Source: Gaiellasilicea sp963794385 (GTDB lineage: Bacteria > Actinomycetota > Thermoleophilia > Gaiellales > Gaiellaceae). Taken from it: 22,687 nucleotides of DNA. Shown here one piece after another: positions 7,415 through 15,120 of this stretch; within the stretch, counting starts at the first letter, position 1, and the number at the start of each line of letters is the position of its first letter. The stretch is from NCBI GenBank assembly GCA_963794385.1, contig CAWCDT010000001.1, forward strand, positions 1-22,687, written 5' to 3'. The position numbers and the translations under genes were made by a program. The notes below the pieces were generated by a model. The model saw nothing but the letters and a program-made list of their open reading frames with translations. It was not told where the DNA came from and did not search any database.

Positions 7415-8216
7415 ATGGCAGCTCAGGCGACCGCTCCGAGCACCGTCTGGGCGCTCGGCGACTACCACCGGTTCGCGAAAGAGATGGTCTGGAGCGTCGG
7501 TCCGGAGCTCGTGACGGCGGCCGGGATCGGGCCCGGACAGCGTGTGCTCGACGTCGCCGCCGGCACCGGCAACGTCGCGATCCGCGCCGCGGAGGCCGGA
7601 GCCGCCGTCGTCGCCTCCGATCTGACGCCGGAGAGCCTGGCGGCAGGCGAGCGGGAAGCGCGCGAACGCGGTGTGGAGGTGGAGTGGGTCGTCGCCGACG
7701 CGCAGGCGCTGCCCTTCGGGGACGCCGAGTTCGACGCGGTCACCTCGTGCTTCGGCGCCATGTTCGCGCCCGACCATCGCGCGGTGGCAGGGGAGTTGCT
7801 CCGCGTCTGCAAACCGGGTGGCGTGATCGCGACGGCGAACTTCACGCCGGAAGGTGGTGTCGGCGACTTCTTCGGCGTGTTCGCGCCGTTCTTGCCGGCG
7901 CCCCCACCCGGCGCGCTGCCGCCGCTGCTCTGGGGCGATGAGACGCACGTCCGCAAGCTTTTCGGCGACTCGCGCGTCGCTCGAGCTCGAGCGGAGGTGG
8001 CTCGTCGAACGCTCCGCCGGCGGGCCGCGAGCGTACTGCGATTTCTACCGCGAGACGTTCGGCCCGGCGGTCGCCGCCTACGCCGGCGCGGGCGACCAGG
8101 TCGGGACGCTCGACCGCGCCTTCCTCGACTTCGCCACGCGCCGGAACCGAGGCGCCGCCGAGGGACCCTCCGAGTACCACTACGAGTACCTCCTCGTCGT
8201 CGCGACGAAGGGCTAG
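7415..8216 (+). CDS. Class I SAM-dependent methyltransferase (frameshifted)
   Basis: A Rossmann-fold methyltransferase of the UbiE/Methyltransf_11 type. Motif I is VLDVAAGTGNVAIRAA, motif II ends in VVASDLTPE, then VVADAQALPFGDAEFDAVTS, and the post-motif region is LLRVCKPGGVIA. The ATG at 7415 is preferred because GGAGGAG lies just upstream and it gives MAAQATAPSTVWALGDY, a typical N-terminus for the group; an in-frame ATG at 7343 is the alternative. The opening frame runs to about 7970 (LLWGDETHVRKLFGD). The conserved C-terminus (SLELERRWLVERS, then YCDFYRETFGPAVAAY and EYHYEYLLVVATKG) continues in another frame to TAG 8214-8216. One extra base in 7969-7985 explains this. The restored product is about 266 residues. 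The substrate is unknown. The gene is followed nine nt later by a cupin. Confidence 0.82.
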
Positions 8217-8219
8217 CAT
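8214..8219 (+). promoter_or_regulatory. Candidate -10 element (TAGCAT) before the cupin gene
   Basis: TAGCAT is 6 nt before the cupin GTG and matches the TAGNNT pattern of other starts here. It includes the stop codon of the methyltransferase, so chance is a real alternative and the cupin may simply be co-transcribed. Confidence 0.3.
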
Positions 8220-8225
8220 CCGGCC

Positions 8226-8579
8226 GTGGACGGAGTGGCGATCGGCCCGGACGGCGGCGAGAAGGTCGCGCGCGCAGCGAGGCACCATCGCATCCTCGCC
8301 GAGCTGCCGGAAATGGAAGTGATCGAGCTCCGCTTCGGGCCGGAGTTCGAAGGCGTCGACCCGCATGCGCACACCGATCACGTCGACTCGTTCTACGTCC
8401 TCGAAGGCGAGGCGGAGTTCACGGTCGGAGACGAGGTGCTCAGGGTTGGCCCGGGCGGCTACGCCGCGGCGCCGATCGGCGTCGTGCACGGCTTCCGCAA
8501 CGCCGGCGACGGCGAGCTGCGCCTGCTCAACGTCCACGCGCCGAACGTCGGCTTCGCGCAGCGGCTGCGCAACGCGTAG
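8226..8579 (+). CDS. Small single-domain cupin protein
   Basis: A 117-residue cupin_2 protein. Motif 1 is HAHTDHVDSFYVLEGEAEF (two His and the trailing Gly) and motif 2 is GYAAAPIGVVHGFRNAG, giving the usual metal-binding His set. The sequence is a single beta-barrel, the typical length for small actinobacterial cupins. The GTG start at 8226 is the only start upstream of the barrel and lies 9 nt after the methyltransferase stop. The function could be a metal-dependent isomerase or dioxygenase, or simple ligand binding; the sequence does not decide. Confidence 0.85.
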   Translation: MDGVAIGPDGGEKVARAARHHRILAELPEMEVIELRFGPEFEGVDPHAHTDHVDSFYVLEGEAEFTVGDEVLRVGPGGYAAAPIGVVHGFRNAGDGELRLLNVHAPNVGFAQRLRNA

Positions 8580-8591
8580 TCGCGCAATCAG

Positions 8592-8605
8592 CCGGTCACT
8601 ACCGG
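8592..8605. terminator. Short hairpin between convergent genes
   Basis: CCGGT-CACT-ACCGG lies in the 19-nt gap between the convergent cupin and hydrolase genes and overlaps the hydrolase stop. It is short, with no T-run, so its role as a bidirectional terminator is weakly supported. Confidence 0.25.
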
Positions 8606-9447
8606 TCGAGCAGAAAGTCGAGCAGGAGCGGGTTGACGAGCTCCGGAGTGCGGATGTCAGGGCGGTGACCACCGCCCGGGATCACCTCGAGCCGTGCGTT
8701 CGGCATCGCGGCCACGATGCTCTCGGCGAGCGCGACGGGGACGGGTGCATCGGCTTCGCCGTGGACGACGAGCGTCGGGCACGTGACCTGCCCGAGGAGA
8801 CGAGCCGGCCGTTGCCAGTCGAGCTCGACCTCCTGGTTGACGATGACGGTGGGCGTCGTCTCGAGGCCGATGGCGATCATCTCCGCGATCACGTCCTCCG
8901 AGTCCGGCTCCGTGAAGACGTTGTGCATGAACGGCACGATGAATCCGCGCCAGTCGGACTCCAGGGACTCGAGCCACTTGGGGCTCGGAGGCGCGGGCTC
9001 CGGCTCGAGCCTCATGTACGGAGCGACGCCGACGATGCGGTCGAATCGCTGTGGGTGCTCGACGGCCAGCAACACCGCCGCGTTCATTCCTCGCGAGGCG
9101 GTGACAAGCCTCGCCCGCTCGATCCCGCAGGCGTCGAGAACGGCGAGCGCGTCGGCTGCATGAAGCGGGAAGTCGTAGCCGCGCTCCGGCCGCTCACTCG
9201 TGCCGGCTCCTCGCGGGTCGTACGTGAGCACGGTGGCGTGCGACTCGAGCGCGGCGACCTGGTGCCCGACAACACGCGCGTCAACGAGGTTCCACGTGGG
9301 CACGAAGAGAATCGCCGGCTCACCGCCGCCGTATCGGTTCCAGGCGATTCGCGTCCCGTCGGCGCTCGTCGCTGTGCCGTGGTCCCGTGGGAGAGGCGAG
9401 GGAATGACCCGCGCGGACGACGCACGCGGGCTACTCCTCGGCGGCAT
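8599..9447 (-). CDS. Alpha/beta-fold hydrolase
   Basis: A 282-residue alpha/beta hydrolase. The order of elements is ILFVPTWNL (oxyanion region), YDPRGAGTS, the nucleophile elbow VTASRGMN with Ser118, the acid in HGEADAPVP (Asp233), and His261 in GGGHRPD. The elbow reads A-S-R-G rather than the classic G-x-S-x-G. The overall look is close to the hydrolases related to adenylate-cyclase-associated esterases. The ATG at 9447 overlaps the acs stop by 17 nt, so it is probably translated from the acs message. The substrate is unknown; linkage with acetyl-CoA synthetase allows an ester- or thioester-hydrolysing role but does not prove it. Confidence 0.85.
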   Translation of the reverse strand: MPPRSSPRASSARVIPSPLPRDHGTATSADGTRIAWNRYGGGEPAILFVPTWNLVDARVVGHQVAALESHATVLTYDPRGAGTSERPERGYDFPLHAADALAVLDACGIERARLVTASRGMNAAVLLAVEHPQRFDRIVGVAPYMRLEPEPAPPSPKWLESLESDWRGFIVPFMHNVFTEPDSEDVIAEMIAIGLETTPTVIVNQEVELDWQRPARLLGQVTCPTLVVHGEADAPVPVALAESIVAAMPNARLEVIPGGGHRPDIRTPELVNPLLLDFLLDR

Positions 9448-11386
9448 CCGCGGAGGCGCGCTCGGCGATCTCGCTCACGACAGCGGGGTCGGCAAGCGTC
9501 GTCGTGTCGCCGAGCGGCCGGTGCTCGGCGACGTCGCGCAGGAGCCGCCGCATGATCTTCCCCGAGCGCGTCTTCGGCAGCTCGGGCGTGAAGACGATGT
9601 TCGCCGGCTTCGCGATCGGGCCGATCTTCGTGGCGACATGGTTGCGGAGCTCCTCGAGCATCTCGACCGAGCCGTCGTCGCCGCCCTTCAGCGTCACGTA
9701 GGCGACGATCGCCTGGCCCGTGAGCGCATCCGCCCGGCCGCAGACGGCGGCCTCCGCCACCTTCGGGTGGTCGACGAGCGCCGACTCGACCTCGATCGTC
9801 GAGATCCGGTGCCCGGACACGTTCATCACGTCGTCGACCCGGCCTAGGAGCCAGAAATCGCCGTCCTCGTCGACGCGCGCGCCGTCGCCCGCGAAGTAAA
9901 CACCCGGATAGCGCTCCCAGTAGGTCTGCCGGAACCGCTCGTCGTCGCCGTAGATCCCGCGCGTCATCGCCGGCCAGGGCCGCTTCAGGACGAGGTAGCC
10001 GCCGCCGCCTCCCGGCCCTACCTCCTCGCCGGCCTCGTTGTAGACCGCAGCCTCGACGCCCGGGAACGGCTTGGTCGCCGACCCCGGCTTCAGCGTCGTC
10101 ACGCCGGGCAGCGGCGTGATCAGCACCATCCCGGTCTCGGTCTGCCACCACGTGTCGACGACGGGCGTCCTGTCGCCGCCGATGTGCTCGCGGTACCAGA
10201 CCCACGCCTCGGGGTTGATCGGCTCGCCGACCGTCCCGAGCAGCCGCAGCGATGTGAGGTCGTGCTTCGCCGCGTGCTCGGTCCCCCACTTCATGTGCGC
10301 GCGGATCGCTGTCGGCGCCGTGTAGAGGATGGTGACGCCATACCGCTCGACGATCTCCCACCAGCGATCCTTGTCCGGGTAGTCGGGCGTGCCCTCGTAG
10401 AGCACGGACGTCGCGGCGTTGCAGAGCGGCCCGTAGACGATGTAACTGTGGCCGGTGATCCAGCCGATGTCGGCCGCGCACCACCAGACGTCCTCGTCGG
10501 GCTTGAGGTCGAAGATCAGCGCGTGCGTGGAGGCGATGCCGACGAGGTAGCCGCCGGTCGTGTGTGCGATCCCCTTCGGCTTCGCCGTGGTGCCGGACGT
10601 GTACATGAGGAAGAGCAGGTCCTCAGAGTCCATCGGCTCGGGCGGACATGTCGCCGGGTCGTCCGAGACCTCGAGCTCGTGCAGCCAGTGGTCGCGGCCT
10701 TCTTGCATCGGGACCTCGTTGCCCGTGCGGCGGACGACGAGGCAGCGCTCGATCCCCGGTGCGTCGGCCATCGCCTCATTGGCCGTGCGCTTGAGAGGCA
10801 CGGTCATGCCACGTCGCCACGCCTCGTCCTGGGTGACGAGAACCGTGCAGCCCATGTCGTTGGCACGGTCGGAGAGCGAGTCGGCCGAGAAGCCTCCGAA
10901 GACGACGGTGTGCGGCGCGCCGAGGCGCGTGCAAGCGAGCATCGCAACGGGGAGCTCCGGGACCATGCCCATGTAGATCGCGACCTTCGTCCCCTTGCCG
11001 ACTCCGAGCTCCTTGAGCGCGTTCGCGAAGCGGACGACTTCGGTCTGCAGGTCGGCGTAGGTAATCGCGCGCCGCTCCCCCTCGGGCTCCCCCTCCCAGT
11101 GGTAGGCGACCCGGTCGCCGAGACCCGCCTCCACGTGGCGGTCGACGCAGTTGTAGGCGACGTTGAGCTTGCCGCCGAGGTACCACTCCGCGTAGGGGAG
11201 GTTCCACTCGTAGAGCGACGTGAACGGCTCGAACCAGGTGACGCGCTCGCGACCTTCGCTTTCCCAAAACTCCTCGAAGTCGCGCTCGTAGATGTCCGGG
11301 CGGGCGACGGCGAGCGCGGCGAAGTCCGGCGGCGGCGGGTAGCGCCGCTCCTCGACGAAGATGGTGCTGATCGTGTGCTCGCTCAC
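9431..11386 (-). CDS. acs: Acetyl-coenzyme A synthetase
   Basis: A 651-residue AMP-forming acetate:CoA ligase, full family length. Activation makes acetyl-AMP and then acetyl-CoA in the cytoplasm. Visible parts are the N-terminal ACAS_N region (FWESEGRERVTWFEPFTSLY), the nucleotide P-loop YTSGTTAKPKG at about 262-272, DIGWITGHSYIVYGPL, LGTVGEPINPEAW, DTWWQTETGM, GRVDDVMNVSGHRIST, and the C-terminal KTRSGKIMRRLLRD with Lys610. That lysine is essential for adenylation and is the usual acetylation site. The GTG start at 11386-11384 overlaps the TGA of the upstream M24 peptidase (GTGA), so the two are coupled. The Ala in place of Gly in the P-loop is, from memory, common in actinobacterial members. 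Confidence 0.96.
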   Translation of the reverse strand: MSEHTISTIFVEERRYPPPPDFAALAVARPDIYERDFEEFWESEGRERVTWFEPFTSLYEWNLPYAEWYLGGKLNVAYNCVDRHVEAGLGDRVAYHWEGEPEGERRAITYADLQTEVVRFANALKELGVGKGTKVAIYMGMVPELPVAMLACTRLGAPHTVVFGGFSADSLSDRANDMGCTVLVTQDEAWRRGMTVPLKRTANEAMADAPGIERCLVVRRTGNEVPMQEGRDHWLHELEVSDDPATCPPEPMDSEDLLFLMYTSGTTAKPKGIAHTTGGYLVGIASTHALIFDLKPDEDVWWCAADIGWITGHSYIVYGPLCNAATSVLYEGTPDYPDKDRWWEIVERYGVTILYTAPTAIRAHMKWGTEHAAKHDLTSLRLLGTVGEPINPEAWVWYREHIGGDRTPVVDTWWQTETGMVLITPLPGVTTLKPGSATKPFPGVEAAVYNEAGEEVGPGGGGGYLVLKRPWPAMTRGIYGDDERFRQTYWERYPGVYFAGDGARVDEDGDFWLLGRVDDVMNVSGHRISTIEVESALVDHPKVAEAAVCGRADALTGQAIVAYVTLKGGDDGSVEMLEELRNHVATKIGPIAKPANIVFTPELPKTRSGKIMRRLLRDVAEHRPLGDTTTLADPAVVSEIAERASADAAEE

Positions 11387-12522
11387 AGCTCGAGCTCGTA
11401 CGGGTAGTTGGTCAGCACCTCGGCGCCGTCGTTCGTGACGAGGATCAGGTCCTCGAGCCGGACGCCGCCGTACCCGTTCCGGTAGAGGCCGGGCTCGATC
11501 GCGATCACGTCGCCGGCGACGAGGGGCTCGCTCTCGACGCGCCCGAGCCCGGGCCGCTCGTGCACCTCGAGCCCGACGCCGTGGCCGGTCGCGTGGAAGT
11601 AGCCGTCCACGAGCGCCTCGCCCTCCTCCTTGTGCAGCTGTGTCTTGTGCCCGTGCTCGTGGAAGAAGTCACACACCTGCCGGTGGATGTCGCTGCCCTT
11701 GACCCCCGGCTTCACCGCAGCCACGGCGAGGTCGAGCGCCTCCTTCGCGAGCCGGTGATAGTCGCGCAGCTCGTCCCAGCCGTCGCCGACGAGGAAGGTG
11801 CGCGTGAAGTCCGAGTGACAGGCTGACTCGCGGTCGCGCGGGAAGAGATCGAAGAGGACGACGTCGTCGGCTGCGATCGGCCCCGAGCCGCCGTCGTGCC
11901 CGACGGCAGTCTGGGCGCCGTGCGAGACGATGAACTCGTCGGCTGCGGCGCCGTGCTCGCCGAACACGCGCTCGACCTCGAGCTTGATCCGCTCGCACGT
12001 GAGCGGCTCGCCGCCCAGCGTGAGCACGCCGTTCGAGCGCGAGGCGCTCCGCAATAGCGCAACGCCGGCTGCGACTCCCTCTTCGACGGCGCGGCAGGCG
12101 CGGCGGATCCCGGCGAGCTCGTGCTCGTTCTTGACCCGCCGGCGCTGATCGAAGGAGGCCTGATCGGACTCGAGCTCGATCCCGTTCGCGCGGAGGTGGT
12201 CCGCGTGCCCGAGCGGGAAGGTCGCAGGCGTGGCGGCGGCTTCGAGCCCTAGGGTGCGGCAGGCGTTCAGCCACAGCTCCCGCTCGTGTGTGTACGGGTC
12301 GAGGCCGCGCTTGAGCAGCTCGTCGATGCCGACGTCCTCGAGCGTGAGCACCTCGAGACCGGTGCCGAGCTCCGCGATCCGGCCCGACTCGAGCGAGCTG
12401 ACGACGACCGAGCGCTTCCCGCCGACCTCGGCGTAGAGAAACGCGTCGGGGACGGCGAGCGGTACCTCGTGCCGCAGCTCTGGCGAGCGGACCGTATCCG
12501 CGAGGATCAGCACGTCGGCCAT
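11383..12522 (-). CDS. M24-family metallopeptidase, Xaa-Pro aminopeptidase/dipeptidase type
   Basis: A 379-residue M24B peptidase (creatinase N-terminal lobe plus pita-bread catalytic domain). The five metal ligands are visible: Asp in LFDLFPRD, Asp in SDFTRTFLVG, His in ATGHGVGLEVHERP, Glu in IAIEPGLY and Glu in GVRLEDLILV. It removes or splits peptides with proline next to the N-terminus. The ATG at 12522 (MADVLILADTVRS) is preferred over an in-frame start at 12579, which would run into the divergent carboxypeptidase gene. TAGGAT sits exactly 7 nt before this ATG, consistent with a leaderless transcript. Its stop overlaps the acs start by 4 nt. The pairing with a divergent M32 carboxypeptidase suggests shared peptide turnover. 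Confidence 0.92.
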   Translation of the reverse strand: MADVLILADTVRSPELRHEVPLAVPDAFLYAEVGGKRSVVVSSLESGRIAELGTGLEVLTLEDVGIDELLKRGLDPYTHERELWLNACRTLGLEAAATPATFPLGHADHLRANGIELESDQASFDQRRRVKNEHELAGIRRACRAVEEGVAAGVALLRSASRSNGVLTLGGEPLTCERIKLEVERVFGEHGAAADEFIVSHGAQTAVGHDGGSGPIAADDVVLFDLFPRDRESACHSDFTRTFLVGDGWDELRDYHRLAKEALDLAVAAVKPGVKGSDIHRQVCDFFHEHGHKTQLHKEEGEALVDGYFHATGHGVGLEVHERPGLGRVESEPLVAGDVIAIEPGLYRNGYGGVRLEDLILVTNDGAEVLTNYPYELEL

Positions 12523-12529
12523 CGCGCTG

Positions 12530-12535
12530 ATCCTA
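12530..12535 (-). promoter_or_regulatory. Leaderless-type -10 element (TAGGAT) for the M24 operon
   Basis: On the minus strand TAGGAT is followed by 7 nt and then ATG (12522). TANNNT about 7 nt from the start codon is the known signature of leaderless bacterial promoters. No Shine-Dalgarno sequence or -35 box is evident. Confidence 0.6.
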
Positions 12536-12540
12536 GACGG

Positions 12541-12546
12541 TAGGTT
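12541..12546 (+). promoter_or_regulatory. Leaderless-type -10 element (TAGGTT) for the M32 gene
   Basis: TAGGTT is followed by 7 nt and then ATG (12554). It mirrors the element on the other strand; the two start codons are only 31 nt apart. Confidence 0.6.
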
Positions 12547-12553
12547 CCGGCCT

Positions 12554-14047
12554 ATGACTGAGCCAATGACCCACCTCAAGGAGCGCCTGGCGGAGATCTA
12601 CGACCTCCAGCGCGCCTTCATGGTCCTGAACTGGGACCGCCAGACGATGATGCCGCTCAAGGGCGGGCCCGGGCGTGCCGAGGCCGCGGCCACCCTTCGT
12701 GGTCTCATGCACGAGCGCTTCGTCGCTGACGAGACCGGCCGCCTGCTCGAGGAGGTCGCCGGCCTCGAGGACAGCCTCGGCTACGACTCCGACGAAGCGA
12801 GCTTGATCCGCGTCACGCGCCGCGAGTGGGAGAAAGCGCGTCGCGTCCCGCCCGAGATCCCCGCAGCCTGGGCGCGCGAGGCCGGCAAGGCACACGCCGC
12901 CTGGCTCGAGGCACGTTCGGAGAACGACTTCGCCGTCTTCCTGCCCGCGTTCCGGCGCGTGCACGACGTCGCGCTCCGTTGGGCCGAGCACATGGAACCG
13001 GGCGACTCGCCGTACGACCCGTTCCTGGACGAGTACGAGCCCGGGATGAAGTCGGCCGAGGTGAAGGCGGTCTTCGACGTGCTACGGCCCGAGCTGACCG
13101 AGCTGGTCCGCAGCGCAGGCGAACCGGCCGACGACTCTTTCCTCGAAGGCGACTTCCCGGTCGAGACCCAGCAGGAGGTCTCCCGCGCGATCCTGCGCGA
13201 CTTCGGCTTCGAGGAGGGCACCTACCGCCTCGATCCGACCGTCCACCCCTTCGCGACGTACTTCTCCCCCACGGACATCCGGATGACGACGCGCTACCGG
13301 CCGGACAACCTGCGCTCGCTCTGGCCATCGATGCACGAGGCGGGCCACGGCCTCTCCTTCCGGGGCGTCGCGCCGGAGCTGCGCCGCTCGCCGCTCGACA
13401 GCAACGCTTCGATGGGGCTAGGCGAGTCGCAGAGCCGTACGTGGGAGAACCTCGTCGGGCGCTCGCTGCCGTTCTGGCGCGGCCGCCTCCCGCAGTTGCA
13501 GCAGGCATTCCCGCAGCTCGAGGGCGTCGACCTCGACACCTGGTACCGCGGCATCAACCGCGTCGCTCCGGGCCTGATCCGTGTCGAGGCGGACGAGGTC
13601 ACCTACTCGCTCCACATCATCCTCCGCTTCGAGCTCGAGCAGGAGCTCGTCGCCGGAACGCTCGATCCGGCGGACCTGCCGGAGGTCTGGAACGCGCGCA
13701 TGCACGACTTTCTCGGCGTCGAGGTCCCCGACGACCTCCGTGGCGTCCTCCAGGACGTGCACTGGACGCGCGCCTCGTACGGCTACTTCCCCACGTACGC
13801 CCTCGGGAACGTCCTCTCGGTCCAGATCTGGCGTGCCGTCCAGGAGGATCTGCCGGATCTCGAGGCGCAGCTCGAGGCGGGCGAGTTCGAGCCGCTCTAC
13901 GAGGCGCTGCGGACGCGCCTGTACCGGCACGGGGCGAAGTTCTTGCCGATGGAGACGCTCGAGCGCGCTATCGGGGCGACGGCGATCGACCCGGAGCCGT
14001 ACCTCGACTACCTCCGCGGCAAGGTGGCCGGGCTCCAGCCCGTCTAG
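12554..14047 (+). CDS. M32-family metallocarboxypeptidase (Taq carboxypeptidase-like)
   Basis: A 497-residue zinc carboxypeptidase, the usual length of family M32. The zinc-binding HEXXH is HEAGH at residues 261-265 (SMHEAGHGLSFRG). The family-specific GLGESQSRTWENLVGRSLPFW block follows, supplying the third ligand Glu. The C-terminal third contains GYFPTYALGNVLSVQIW. The enzyme trims C-terminal residues from peptides in the cytoplasm; no signal peptide is seen. The ATG at 12554 is placed 7 nt after TAGGTT; a second ATG five codons on is the alternative. It is divergent from the M24 aminopeptidase and may share regulation in a peptide-degradation pair. Confidence 0.94.
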   Translation: MTEPMTHLKERLAEIYDLQRAFMVLNWDRQTMMPLKGGPGRAEAAATLRGLMHERFVADETGRLLEEVAGLEDSLGYDSDEASLIRVTRREWEKARRVPPEIPAAWAREAGKAHAAWLEARSENDFAVFLPAFRRVHDVALRWAEHMEPGDSPYDPFLDEYEPGMKSAEVKAVFDVLRPELTELVRSAGEPADDSFLEGDFPVETQQEVSRAILRDFGFEEGTYRLDPTVHPFATYFSPTDIRMTTRYRPDNLRSLWPSMHEAGHGLSFRGVAPELRRSPLDSNASMGLGESQSRTWENLVGRSLPFWRGRLPQLQQAFPQLEGVDLDTWYRGINRVAPGLIRVEADEVTYSLHIILRFELEQELVAGTLDPADLPEVWNARMHDFLGVEVPDDLRGVLQDVHWTRASYGYFPTYALGNVLSVQIWRAVQEDLPDLEAQLEAGEFEPLYEALRTRLYRHGAKFLPMETLERAIGATAIDPEPYLDYLRGKVAGLQPV

Positions 14048-14068
14048 CCGCGACTCGCCGGAATGCTC

Positions 14069-14129
14069 CAGGTCCGTGCGGGACCTGTCCGGGGACTGTC
14101 CCCGGACACGTCCCACGCGGACGTGTCCG
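14069..14129. repeat. Chain of three overlapping perfect hairpins between convergent genes
   Basis: Three inverted repeats share arms: CAGGTCC/GGACCTG (14069-14087, 5-nt loop), TGTCCGGGGA/TCCCCGGACA (14086-14108, 3-nt loop) and CGGACACGTCC/GGACGTGTCCG (14103-14129, 5-nt loop). All carry versions of GGAC-TGTCC. The second overlaps the first by 2 nt and the third by 6 nt, so they cannot all form at once. The element sits 21 nt after the M32 stop and 54 nt before the end of the convergent gene, followed by a more A+T-rich stretch. It may be a bidirectional terminator or a REP-like interspersed element. Confidence 0.6.
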
Positions 14130-14183
14130 CGCGTAAATCTTCCGCAACGATTTCTCCACAGGGCCTCGGGGCGCTTCCGCGCG

Positions 14184-14729
14184 CTACTCGTCGAGGGCGA
14201 GGAGCGCCTCGTGGACGGCGCGGCTCGCGTCGGCGAGTCTGACGAGGAGATCGGCGAGATCGCGACCCTCGACCGCGGGCACGAAGACGTTGCCGCTCCG
14301 GTCGACGTTCATCGGCTCCGCCGCCCATTCAGCCGGCTCTTGCCAGCCCGGCGGCTTGCCCGCCTTCGCGACCGCACGCCCATGATCCGTGAGCAGATAG
14401 CGGTACAGGCGCTTGCGCACGAGGATCCGGACCGGCTCTCCGTCGCCGTACGCGAGGCCGGAGTCGACGACGATCTCGCCGCGCTCGACGTCCGCGAGGG
14501 CGGCCAGCGGCGTCGCCTCGATCACGCGGCGAAGCTCCGTCCAGGAGCGGTGGCCGTGCTCGCGGGCGAGGAGGCGCTGAGCGTCGGCGAGCCGGAAGGG
14601 CTCGCGATCGCCGAGAAACGCGGCGGCCCGGGTTCGCGCCTTCGCGTCGCCGGCGCGATGGGCACGGACGAGTTCCTTCGCCTCGCGCCGGTAGTACTCG
14701 AGACTCGGACGGTCGGGAAGGTCACGCAT
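14184..14729 (-). CDS. Small uncharacterised protein with an ankyrin-protein-like N-terminus
   Basis: A 181-residue soluble protein that I do not recognise as a whole. Its first part (PSLEYYRREAKELVRAHRAG, later RLADAQRLLAREHGHRSWTEL) resembles the leader region seen before ankyrin repeats in many actinobacterial proteins, but no ankyrin repeats follow. The second part (about 80-181) is a mixed region with VDSGLAYGDGEPVRILVRK, LTDHGRAVAKAG and PMNVDRSGNVFVPAVEG. The ATG at 14729 is chosen because AAAGGGG lies 7 nt upstream and the conserved part begins there; a longer in-frame reading to 15089 is compositionally unlike a protein. It is convergent with the M32 gene. Confidence 0.72.
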   Translation of the reverse strand: MRDLPDRPSLEYYRREAKELVRAHRAGDAKARTRAAAFLGDREPFRLADAQRLLAREHGHRSWTELRRVIEATPLAALADVERGEIVVDSGLAYGDGEPVRILVRKRLYRYLLTDHGRAVAKAGKPPGWQEPAEWAAEPMNVDRSGNVFVPAVEGRDLADLLVRLADASRAVHEALLALDE

Positions 14730-15107
14730 GTCGAATCCCCTTTCGGCTGCGCCCGGCGTCCGCTCGAACGGGCGAAAGAGGTGTCGACGCGTGCTCCTCG
14801 TGCTCAACGGGGTGGGAACGTCCCTCTCCGCGGACCGGGTGCGCCCCCGCTCGCCTGAAGAACGTAGCACGATCAAGGCATGATCAGTCCGTGCGCTGGA
14901 TCGGACGGGATCGGTCAGATGCGCGCTGCGATTCGGCAAGCGGTTGTTGCGCCCCACGTCGGCGGGGTTCGCGAGCGGAAGGGCAAGTTGCCGCTGGCTG
15001 CTGCCTGCAACCAGCAAGGGGAAGCGCCTCATGGGGTCGCTGCGCGCCACGGTAGGAAGCCAGGCGGTCACGCGTTCCTTCTCGATCACCGCACGCTGAG
15101 CGCTCCG
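14730..15107. other. Intergenic region without a recognisable gene
   Basis: About 380 nt between the divergent starts at 14729 and 15121. Reading frames here have no coding-like composition or motifs. It contains a small inverted repeat GATCA-AGGCA-TGATC (about 14871-14885) and presumably the promoter of the minus-strand gene. No tRNA or known RNA fold was recognised. Confidence 0.5.
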
Positions 15108-15113
15108 TAGACT
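15108..15113 (+). promoter_or_regulatory. Leaderless-type -10 element (TAGACT) for the amidohydrolase operon
   Basis: TAGACT lies exactly 7 nt before the GTG at 15121, the same spacing as at the M24/M32 pair. No Shine-Dalgarno sequence is seen before this start. It would drive the whole molybdenum-hydroxylase operon. Confidence 0.55.
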
Positions 15114-15120
15114 CCAGGAC

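Noticed and set aside
12523..12579. Longer N-terminus of the M24 peptidase starting at 12579
   Set aside because: It would overlap the divergent M32 start and adds a non-conserved stretch. ATG 12522 with TAGGAT 7 nt upstream is better.
14880..15110. Possible 76-codon gene in the intergenic region
   Set aside because: No motif, no ribosome binding site and no coding-like composition; it is more likely untranslated.
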